Origin: Nostoc sp. UHCC 0302
GTDB lineage: Bacteria; Cyanobacteriota; Cyanobacteriia; Cyanobacteriales; Nostocaceae
DNA: 64,000 nucleotides
Reading direction: 5' to 3'
Assembly: GCF_038096175.1 (NCBI RefSeq)
Contig: NZ_CP151101.1
Coordinates: 1 to 64,000 of the forward strand
Below are positions 1-6,699 of the stretch, one piece after another (the stretch's first letter is position 1; the number at the start of each line of letters is the position of its first letter). The notes beneath the pieces were generated by a model. The model ran no database searches. It saw only the letters and a list, made by a program, of their open reading frames with translations, and was not told the origin of the DNA. The position numbers and the translations under genes were made by a program.

Positions 1-4
1 ATGC

Positions 5-2044
5 TCATGAAGTGGCTTGATTACTCTGCTGGGCTAACCGCAGCATGACCTTGGCTTGTTTGCCAAAACCTTGACTAAAAGCATTTTGGATTTCTGTGTT
101 GTCAAAAATATCTTTGAGTCTTGCTCTGAGGCTAGGAATATCTCTAATTTCAATAGAAATATTGACAAACTTCGGTGTAGTTTCGACATGAAATAATCCG
201 GCATTGTTGCTCAAAAAATCACCAGTTAACATTGAACAGTGAGCCAAGGATTCTTTCCATTGGGATGCATATTTATTCTGAAAATAGGAATTCCCTAATT
301 TTTTGATGAACGTAGGTGATGTGTGAGGTTGTGTTTGTGGAGAGGAGATTTGATTGGATGTCTTCGAGGGTGGTTCAGGAGACGCCCCTTTGAGCAACGA
401 GGAGCTAGTTTGATTCTTTAACTTTCGTTGTTCAATAAAAGAGAGAGCGAGTATGCGATTTTTATGTCTATCTAACCCTTCAATGTATAATTCCCAGGCT
501 TTTTTCGTAACCAGAGGTAATGAAGGCTCAATCATTTTGACAATCTCGCGCCAATCTCCCAAAGTAAATTCAGCAATTGTTTCAATGAAGGTCATGAAAA
601 TAGCTTTGTAGATTTTAGCAGGAGGGGAATGTTTTAAGTGTTGTTTGTAAAGGAGGTCATCAACCATTTCTAGCTTCTGCCCAGACACAGACAAGTCAAT
701 TTCAGTGATGTCAAGACTGAGACTGTGTTTGAGCCGAATTCTTGTAAGGCTTGGGTTTTGCGCTCTTGTTTCTTTAGTCGTAAACTCAATACAATCACCA
801 CAGCTAGGACAAGTGCAGGAGTGATGTTGAATTAGTAAACCATCTTCGCCAATTTCTGCATAAATAATCGCAAGTTCATCTCGCAGCGGTTGAAAAACAT
901 GGGTGCAACTAGAACATTGGATTAAACCAAAAGTTGGGGATTCAATTCGGCTTTGTGGTTCTAAGCTCCATTGACGTGGTTCATCAGGAAGTCCGTGTTT
1001 CTTCCAGTTATCGGTAACATCAATGATTACCGCAGTTGGTTTGAGGGGGTGAGTCCTAAGAACACGTCCAGTCATTTGAAGCCAGAGGGTAGAACTTTCA
1101 GTAGGGCGTACACAGTAGATACACTCGATGTTAGGACAGTCATAACCTTCAGTAATGATTTCATAATTAGTGATGACTTGAGTAGTTCCGCTACGGAAGC
1201 GTTGGAGAATTTGAAACCTAGTTTCACTTGGTGTAGAACCATCTAAATGTTCAGCATTAACGCCGTGACGACAAAATTCTTTTGCCAAGGCACGAGAGTG
1301 TTCAAGGCTAGAAGCAAAGATGACTGTGCGGAGATTAGAAGCATATTTGAGAAAGTTTTGAAAGATTTGGCTAACACCAATCTGGCTAGTAACAGCAACA
1401 GCTAATTGTGAAGCTTTAAAATCGCCGCCGTATTTCTCAACTCCAACAGTAGAAATAGTTTGATTAGTCGCAAATAAGCGAAATTTACTTAAATAACCAG
1501 TTTTAATTAATTGGGCGGTAGTTTCACCAATGACTAAATCATCAAATAAATCAATAAAGCCTTGACCATCAATTCTTTGGGGAGTAGCAGTAACACCTAA
1601 TATTTGTGCAGTTTCATAATGCTCAATCAACCGTCTATATGAAGAGGCACTCGCATGATGTGCTTCATCAAAGATCACGACGCCAACATTTAAAGGAAAC
1701 TCTAATACTTTTCGTCTAGCTAAGGTTTGAACGCTAGCAACTTGAATTCTACGTTCTGGGTGAGATGGGATACCTGATTTAATAATCCCCACGCTTTCAC
1801 CAACAATTTGTGAGAGCTTTTCGGCAGCTTGAGAAATTAACTCTTGGCGGTGAGCGACGACTAAGACTTGTTGCTGCTCTTGAAAGAATTTATGACAGAT
1901 ATGAGCAAAACAGACTGTTTTCCCTGCACCTGTAGGGAGTTGGGCAAGTACCCGCCTATTACCATTAGCCCAAGAATGACGAATATCTTTTATCCATTTA
2001 TGCTGATAATCTCTAAGTTCATAGGTAAGAGACATTTGGGCCAT
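5..2044 (-). CDS. Superfamily II DEAH-box helicase with zinc-ribbon-like insert
   Basis: This is a 679-residue SF2 helicase that should use ATP to remodel DNA or RNA; the substrate cannot be read from sequence. The visible motifs are the Walker A GAGKT at residues 39-43, DEAH at 126-129 and the motif III type VTATP at 151-155. A motif VI type stretch QMTGRVLR lies in the second RecA-like domain. After the helicase core there is a cysteine cluster (CSSC, then CTCPSCGDC about 35 residues later) that looks like a zinc ribbon. The last 250 residues are low-similarity sequence with a Ser/Thr/Pro-rich linker. The second Met (residue 4) is an equally possible start. The layout resembles stand-alone UvrB/HsdR-like helicases of mobile elements. 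The stop codon lies 4 bases inside the window edge. The decayed nuclease just upstream suggests that this gene may once have had a partner. Confidence 0.85.
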   Translation of the reverse strand: MAQMSLTYELRDYQHKWIKDIRHSWANGNRRVLAQLPTGAGKTVCFAHICHKFFQEQQQVLVVAHRQELISQAAEKLSQIVGESVGIIKSGIPSHPERRIQVASVQTLARRKVLEFPLNVGVVIFDEAHHASASSYRRLIEHYETAQILGVTATPQRIDGQGFIDLFDDLVIGETTAQLIKTGYLSKFRLFATNQTISTVGVEKYGGDFKASQLAVAVTSQIGVSQIFQNFLKYASNLRTVIFASSLEHSRALAKEFCRHGVNAEHLDGSTPSETRFQILQRFRSGTTQVITNYEIITEGYDCPNIECIYCVRPTESSTLWLQMTGRVLRTHPLKPTAVIIDVTDNWKKHGLPDEPRQWSLEPQSRIESPTFGLIQCSSCTHVFQPLRDELAIIYAEIGEDGLLIQHHSCTCPSCGDCIEFTTKETRAQNPSLTRIRLKHSLSLDITEIDLSVSGQKLEMVDDLLYKQHLKHSPPAKIYKAIFMTFIETIAEFTLGDWREIVKMIEPSLPLVTKKAWELYIEGLDRHKNRILALSFIEQRKLKNQTSSSLLKGASPEPPSKTSNQISSPQTQPHTSPTFIKKLGNSYFQNKYASQWKESLAHCSMLTGDFLSNNAGLFHVETTPKFVNISIEIRDIPSLRARLKDIFDNTEIQNAFSQGFGKQAKVMLRLAQQSNQATS

Positions 2045-2155
2045 AACTTCAGAAATTAGTTATTATTACTGTTATGGGCATTATATAATTACTTGGGATC
2101 TATTAATAGTAATGAATAAAAATATTTTGCAATTATCAATAGTAATAAGTCTGGG

Positions 2156-2682
2156 CTAGATAGCAACTTGAGATAAGCTAATGTTGTCCTTAAGAATATC
2201 TATCTCGACAGGAGAAAGGACTTTAGCTTTCATTTGTTGTAGCTCATGTAGGGCAGCGTTAGCATCGGCAGCACCAAATTTGAAGTACTCGGTTAAACTG
2301 CCGATGCGATAATTGAAATTCTGATAACGATGCTTAAAATATAATTCAACATTACCCCTGTGTGACCAAGTTCCAAGTAGTTGAATAGTAATAGTTTTAT
2401 AATGTGCAAGTAAATCCGTTTCTATTTCTGCCAATCGTTGTTGTATGGGTCTAGCGGTAACGCCTATTTTGTGCAGAGTACGTTTAGGCGTTTGAATCTC
2501 TAAAAAATACAGTTTACAAGATAAAATGCGCTGAAGTTGAGCGCGGTAAAGTGTTAAGTCAGTGAGGCGATATGACTTATCTGGCGTATTTTTGTATAAG
2601 GCGTGAGCTCAGTCTTGCCACTACCAACATCTTCAACACAGACTAATTTTCCATCTGAGGCTATACCAAATTTGAGCCACAT
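2156..2682 (-). pseudogene. Frameshifted remnant of a CoiA-like/GIY-YIG nuclease family protein
   Basis: The 3' part (from about 2576 down to 2156) is one open frame, but its first 140 bases lack a start codon. It encodes a GIY-YIG-nuclease-like stretch with LYFLEIQTPKRTLHKIGVT and then GNVELYFKHRYQNFNYRIG. The ATG at 2682 opens a different frame, MWLKFGIASDGKLVCVEDV, which I recall as the beginning of cyanobacterial CoiA-like proteins that precede such nuclease domains. The two parts join out of frame around 2580-2600, where the expected CPYCG zinc-knuckle segment is missing. I infer a deletion plus frameshift. The longest ATG-started piece is the 92-codon segment 2156-2434. The family assignment is from memory and only moderately sure; the frame break itself is seen directly. 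Confidence 0.45.
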
Positions 2683-2783
2683 TGTCACGCTTACTCATTA
2701 ACAGAAAACCAATCGAAGCAGATAGCCGAAAGTTAAAGCAAGCTTTAAATAATTTGCAGAGGGAGCAGAATTTAGCTCAAACT

Positions 2784-2797
2784 AGTGCTAGTGTACT
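2784..2797 (+). promoter_or_regulatory. Possible LexA (SOS) box upstream of the dinB remnant
   Basis: The sequence AGTGCTAGTGTACT matches the cyanobacterial LexA-box consensus RGTACNNNDGTWCB at all but one position (fourth base G instead of A). It lies 61 bases before the GTG start of the dinB remnant, and dinB is a common SOS target. A single short near-match could be chance. Confidence 0.3.
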
Positions 2798-2857
2798 ATA
2801 AGATTTCTAGTTTAGGATTTAATTTGCTTGGAAATGGCGTGAAAAGCGAGACTGCTT

Positions 2858-3205
2858 GTGGTGGAGCTACCTTTGGGACAAGAACCTGTCGCTACAACTA
2901 GAAAGATAGTTCACGTTGATATGGACGCCTTCTACGCATCAGTGGAACAGCGGGACAACCCTAGCTACCGAGGTAAACCGTTAGTAGTTGGTGGCAGTCC
3001 GAATCAACGAGGCGTAGTTGCAGCAGCTAGTTATGAAGCTCGGAAGTTTGGTATTCACTCAGCAATGCCTTCTCCTGTCGGAGACCAAGGCGAACAATAA
3101 CTGCGATAAGCAAAGCTTAAGCCTTCTCCAAAGGAGACGCTAGCGCGAACGGCTATCGCTAAATGTCCTGGACTAATCCTTGTAAGGTCGAAATTCGATG
3201 TCTAA
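2858..3205 (+). pseudogene. dinB: dinB (DNA polymerase IV) N-terminal remnant, copy 1
   Basis: The frame encodes the Y-family polymerase start ([18 protein letters not shown], then [21 protein letters not shown]), which contains the first catalytic Asp-Met-Asp motif of Pol IV. Directly after AMPS a 78-base insert (3074-3151) carries a stop at 3098-3100. After it, dinB resumes in the same frame as AIAKCPGLILVRSKFDV and ends at a TAA at 3203, where the family would continue with Tyr-Lys. Only about 90 of the usual 350-400 residues are present, so no palm/finger/thumb core is made. The insert resembles the small dispersed repeats of this genome (GGAGACGCTAGCGCGAACG). The GTG at 2858 is the first start; a second GTG follows directly. 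A second, 5'-shorter copy lies at 21968-22245. Confidence 0.8.
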
Positions 3206-3646
3206 GGTCGCAAAATTTTCTCCCACCAGTCTAGCATTGCTTGTTATCTTTAGCACCCGATTTCAATTACTGTACTGTATTTGCTGTGCTGCTTCTTAAA
3301 CCCTTTGCAGCAAGTCTTTCAAGGCTTAACGGTAAAAGTCAGAATCAGGTAGAATTTCCATGTATTACTACATGAAATTGTGATTATTCTCAAAAATCAG
3401 ACAAATTTTCAGCTTATCTTGGAATGAAAATCTGATTCCGGATTGTGGCTCATAAAGTTGAGCAGACTTGACCAACTATCAAAATAAAGATAACGAGTTG
3501 AAGCTCATTTATCAAGTAAAAATTAAGAGCCAAAATTGCCATAAATACCTCTGAGGATTCATGAAAATCGTAATAAGCTTGCCATAAATTGAGGGATAAA
3601 TTCTCCTCTAGACTTGTGGTATAAATTTTAAACGGATAAAATCATT
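3206..3646. other. Gene-free stretch upstream of coq4 copy 1
   Basis: I see no credible coding sequence in these 440 bases. It begins where dinB stops being recognisable and is kept almost unchanged in the second copy (22246-22686), with single-base differences such as 3232, 3304 and 3404. The promoter of the Coq4-family gene must be here, but no convincing -35/-10 pair stands out. Confidence 0.6.
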
Positions 3647-4339
3647 ATGAATAATGTAATTAACTACAATAATGATAAAGGACTCCTCGCCTACATAGAA
3701 TTTTTAACTGCTAGTAGCCTAAAACCCATAAATGGTAATACTGATCTAGTATTTGAGTTTGAGGATGCTCTTGATCAAACAGAAATGGCACAGTTAGCAG
3801 TTGATGAACTAAAAAAAATTCCAGAAGTAAACGCTTTATTTCAAGAACGCTGGCTGCCTGCACCTTTGAATTTAGATGATTTAGCCAAACTCCCAGAAGG
3901 AACTTTAGGGCAGATTTACGCCACAGAGATGAAAGCTAGAGGTTTCGATCCTTATTTTTACAAACAAGTTCCGGTAGTTGATGATATTTCCTATCTCAAA
4001 ATGCTGTGGCGTTCTACCCATGATATTTATCATGTAGTCACTGGATTAGATACTGATGGTATTGGAGAAATTGGACTACAAGCATTTGTCTTAGCTCAGA
4101 CTCGAATTCCAATTAGTGTGATGTTAGTAAGTTTTAGTATGGTCAAAATCAGTCTCTATCAACCAACAAAGTTCAATGATTTAATGATAGAAATAGCTCG
4201 TGGCTATAAGCTTGGTTCTCAGACTCCTGGTAAACTAATAGCCCAAAAGTGGGATCAATTTTGGAATGTACAGATGAGCGAAGTTCGTGCGAGTTTAGGA
4301 ATGAGAGCCATAGACCATGATTTAGCTGCAATTGCCTAG
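3647..4339 (+). CDS. Coq4-family protein, copy 1
   Basis: A 230-residue protein of the Coq4 (ubiquinone biosynthesis protein COQ4) family. The diagnostic metal-binding signature HDxxHx11E is intact: H125-D126, H129 and E141 within HDIYHVVTGLDTDGIGE. Eukaryotic Coq4 acts in ubiquinone synthesis. Cyanobacteria make plastoquinone instead, so the bacterial member's substrate is unknown, and a role in quinone or isoprenoid-like lipid metabolism is only inferred. The length matches the family (about 220-260). No signal peptide or membrane helix is seen. It stands alone on the plus strand with no clear ribosome binding site. An apparently base-identical copy lies at 22687-23379, which is striking because the flanking DNA of the two blocks has diverged. 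Confidence 0.85.
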   Translation: MNNVINYNNDKGLLAYIEFLTASSLKPINGNTDLVFEFEDALDQTEMAQLAVDELKKIPEVNALFQERWLPAPLNLDDLAKLPEGTLGQIYATEMKARGFDPYFYKQVPVVDDISYLKMLWRSTHDIYHVVTGLDTDGIGEIGLQAFVLAQTRIPISVMLVSFSMVKISLYQPTKFNDLMIEIARGYKLGSQTPGKLIAQKWDQFWNVQMSEVRASLGMRAIDHDLAAIA

Positions 4340-4442
4340 CAAATACTTCACCACAGCGAAAATGCTGTTTGAGTCAGTTGGGCTATGAAAATCGTAGTAT
4401 CAGGTTGTAAGGAATTGCCCAGATTTAATAATGCAAAACAAG

Positions 4443-4520
4443 CGAGGCGCTTCTCTACGAGACGCTTCTCTACGAGACGCTTCGCGAACGCGAACGCGAA
4501 CGCGAATGCGAATGGCATCG
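4443..4520. repeat. Cluster of small dispersed repeats
   Basis: Tandem pieces of GAGACGCTTCTCTAC followed by GAGACGCTTCGCGAACG and a run of (GCGAAC)n. These are the small dispersed repeat type common in heterocystous cyanobacteria. Related pieces occur at 3122-3160, 26903-26960 and 51619-51655. The same cluster is present in the duplicated block at 23483-23560 with a few base changes. Confidence 0.7.
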
Positions 4521-4550
4521 CGCTGTCTAGGCAGTGAAAGCATATTTCTG

Positions 4551-4598
4551 TTTTTAGTAATTATTTATACTATATTAAGTATAAATAATTACTAAAAA
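4551..4598. repeat. Perfect 21-bp inverted repeat, absent from the duplicate
   Basis: Two perfectly complementary 21-base arms (4551-4571 and 4578-4598) around a 6-base loop form an AT-rich hairpin 211 bases after the coq4 stop. The corresponding site in the second block (about 23591-23638) has the same left arm and the same total length but a different right arm, so it cannot form the hairpin. It may act as a transcription terminator, but there is no following T run beyond the arm itself. Confidence 0.75.
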
Positions 4599-4778
4599 TT
4601 TAAGGCGCACCTTCATTGGAACTTACTACATTTTTGCTACAGAAAACCGCCAGTAAGGTTGCAGTATATACATAAAAACTTACTACAGATTTTTATTCTA
4701 CATACGAATAATAAAAATCATAGCTCTACTGTTTGTTAGAGCTAATTACCTTATTTAAAGGTATAACTTAATTCTAGC

Positions 4779-5072
4779 TTACCCACAGAAGTCATCCACG
4801 CGTATATCACGCCACACATCAGACACTTGCCAGCCAGAGTTGCCCACGGAGCGCAGAGGACGATATTCGGGGATGTATGCAGCAGATTCAGGTATTTCGA
4901 TGTATGCGGGTGGTGTGGGTTCTTCAACTACTGGTTCTGGCTCAACTAGGGGTTCAGGAACTTGGCTCTCAGGTTGAACAATTTCGTCTTCTGGGGGTGG
5001 GATTACTTGTGTTCTCTTACGAACTGGTTTTTCAATTTTTTTGATGAGTCGGCGCATTTCTATAGGATTCAT
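4779..5072 (-). CDS. Conserved small acidic/proline-rich protein, copy 1
   Basis: Function not recognised. The 97-residue product has a basic N-terminus (MNPIEMRRLIKKIEKPVRKR), a Pro/Glu-rich middle, and a conserved C-terminus with EYRPLRSVGNSGWQVSDVW. I chose the ATG at 5072, although the frame stays open to 5126. The paralogue at 23819-24112 starts at the matching Met and the DNA upstream of it differs by an indel. The two paralogues differ at about ten residues, mostly in the Pro/Glu-rich part, and keep the ends, so both are likely genuine genes under selection. The gene is divergent from the 5369 gene, with a 23-bp palindrome between them. Confidence 0.6.
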   Translation of the reverse strand: MNPIEMRRLIKKIEKPVRKRTQVIPPPEDEIVQPESQVPEPLVEPEPVVEEPTPPAYIEIPESAAYIPEYRPLRSVGNSGWQVSDVWRDIRVDDFCG

Positions 5073-5252
5073 TCGGGTTACATAGAGTAGGGTAGGATAT
5101 CCCAGAATACAGTAAGTTAGAACCAAATCCGAGACGATTTGCTGTTTGTTGTATGGGTGCAGATTGCTAGCAAGGAAACGTGTAAGTCTAGCCTGCTGTA
5201 GATGTAGCTTTAACTATAGCTATGAAGTCGTCTACTCCCATATTGACAAATA

Positions 5253-5275
5253 TTTGCCGACCACTGGTCGGCAAA
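5253..5275. promoter_or_regulatory. Perfect 23-bp palindrome between divergent genes (operator candidate), copy 1
   Basis: TTTGCCGACCA-C-TGGTCGGCAAA has 11-bp arms with a single-base centre. It lies between the divergent genes at 4779-5072 and 5369-5734, and it is unchanged in the second block at 24289-24311 although bases around it differ. That is typical of a regulator binding site. A hairpin terminator is less likely because no T run follows. Confidence 0.55.
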
Positions 5276-5368
5276 AAGATAATGAAAGTAAAAGCTTGCG
5301 GGTTCACCTTTGTGCCTTACTCTGTGATGTGTGAGTAGTGAATAAAAATGTCTTTATGAGAATTGCCC

Positions 5369-5734
5369 ATGAGTCAGTCAAAAGATAAAAACAAGAGTCT
5401 ATCTGTAAAGTCAAGTAACCCAAAGAGTAAGAGAAGAGAGATAATTTTAAGGTCTAGAAGTCAAGAAATTATACAGGTTATAGCATTTCTTCAGCCTCTG
5501 GGTTTTCTAGAGAATACTGATTACACTTTTAGCTTATCGGGCAACATTCATCTGGTGACGAATGCCAGTATAGAACAGTTTAAGCTGCATCAACGTGCAT
5601 TAATGTGGCAGAAATCGGGGATAGTGAACTGGGCAGGGTCTGCGCCTACAAAGAAACGTCAGAAAAGCCTGGAAGACTTTGAACAGGAAATTCGATTTGG
5701 CGTAGAATTATCGGGCGATGCAACAACAACTTAG
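5369..5734 (+). CDS. Conserved hypothetical protein, copy 1
   Basis: Function not recognised. The 121-residue product starts with a Lys/Ser-rich, probably disordered N-terminus and continues with a compact part (IQVIAFLQPLGFLENTDYTF, then NIHLVTNASIE). A TTG two codons upstream is an alternative start, but the ATG at 5369 is preferred. The first 113 residues match the paralogue at 24405-24743 almost exactly. The C-terminal tail GVELSGDATTT is unique here because the duplication ends inside the gene. The charged N-terminus and the palindrome upstream would fit a small nucleic-acid-associated protein, but that is a guess. Confidence 0.6.
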   Translation: MSQSKDKNKSLSVKSSNPKSKRREIILRSRSQEIIQVIAFLQPLGFLENTDYTFSLSGNIHLVTNASIEQFKLHQRALMWQKSGIVNWAGSAPTKKRQKSLEDFEQEIRFGVELSGDATTT

Positions 5735-5794
5735 CCGCTATACGCTCACCCGATACGGAGAATGAAAATCAGTTTACTCTTATATTACCGAGCG

Positions 5795-6301
5795 TTAACG
5801 CTTGCCTAGGAAGTCTTTTTTGCCAAGCTCTACGCCGGAGTGTCTGAGAATATCATAGGTTGTAGTGACATGGAAATAAACGTTTGGCAAAACAAAATAT
5901 AGGAGAAATGGCATTCCTTCAAAAGATAGACTCTTGTCACCCTGCGTAATGGTAATTGTTTTATCTTCCGAACCATCTATTTGTTCAGGTTTAAATGTGT
6001 GTAAATAAGAGATAGTTTTGTGAACGCGGTCAATAAGTTCGGGTAATGTAGTTTCATTGTCCTCAAACTTAGGTGCTTCTGCCCCTGCTAATTGTGCAGC
6101 ACCTCTCTTGGCTATGTCAGAAGCAATTTGTACTTGTCTTGACAATGGAAACATATCTGGAAATAGACGACTATTGGGCAACACATACTGATCTATTTTT
6201 TTTGTTTGTGCATATGTAGCACCTTTTTCAAGAATACCTACAAGGTTAGTTAGTGTGTGAATAAACACTGGTACTGAAGCTTGATACATTGAAATGGTCA
6301 T
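5795..6301 (-). CDS. DUF1993 family protein
   Basis: The 168-residue product reads as a DUF1993 member: MTISMYQASVPVFIHTLTNL at the N-terminus, LPNSRLFPDMFPLSRQVQIA near residue 40, and a C-terminal helix with PNVYFHVTTTYDILRHSGVE. The family has a four-helix DinB/YfiT-like fold whose biochemical role is not established. Length is normal for the family. A good ribosome binding site (AGGAG) precedes the ATG. The gene is convergent with the 5369 gene, 60 bases away, and has no obvious operon partner. It could be an ordinary resident gene between mobile segments. Confidence 0.85.
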   Translation of the reverse strand: MTISMYQASVPVFIHTLTNLVGILEKGATYAQTKKIDQYVLPNSRLFPDMFPLSRQVQIASDIAKRGAAQLAGAEAPKFEDNETTLPELIDRVHKTISYLHTFKPEQIDGSEDKTITITQGDKSLSFEGMPFLLYFVLPNVYFHVTTTYDILRHSGVELGKKDFLGKR

Positions 6302-6699
6302 TAATATTTCTCCTGAAAAAGTTCAATCTTCGTATAGTATCTGTATTTAATCATTTATAATGCCGTGTACGCTGCTCTCTCGAAACACGGTTGCAATGGA
6401 TATCGCCTTTGCTTCCAATTGCAAAGATATATTTATCAGTTTACGCTCATTTACAAGTTAACAATGTCGTGCGATCGCTAAATTTTCTTGTCAAACGGGT
6501 GAGATACCTTGATTTACAATACACTCACAGTAATAAGCCGCCCTTTCTCACAAACCAAGCTGTTGACGGTAAGCGTAGCCATGCCGTCAGGTTTATCGCT
6601 TTTGTTCACTCTCGCACAGTGAATCGAATTTGCATATCCTTGGGCAGGTGAGAGATATATCTTTTTAAACTCCCTGTTTTACTCCTGACTCTAAAATTT
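6302..6699. other. Intergenic region upstream of the CHAT genes
   Basis: Nearly 400 bases between a leftward and a rightward gene, so it must hold both promoters. It contains one HIP1 site (about 6473) and a dispersed-repeat-like piece at 6563-6595. I see no credible gene. Confidence 0.5.

Larger units (their letters stand above)
2930..5703. repeat. Segmental duplication A, copy 1 (coq4 block)
   Basis: About 2.77 kb here is repeated in the same orientation at 21968-24739 (offset 19,040 falling to 19,036). It covers part of the dinB remnant, the Coq4-family gene, a dispersed-repeat cluster, the 97-codon minus gene, the 23-bp palindrome and the 121-codon plus gene. The coq4 coding region appears base-identical in the two copies and its upstream 500 bases differ at only a few sites. 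The stretch 4570-5340 is clearly more diverged. Both ends break off sharply: inside dinB at about 2930 and inside the downstream gene at 5703. Confidence 0.9.
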
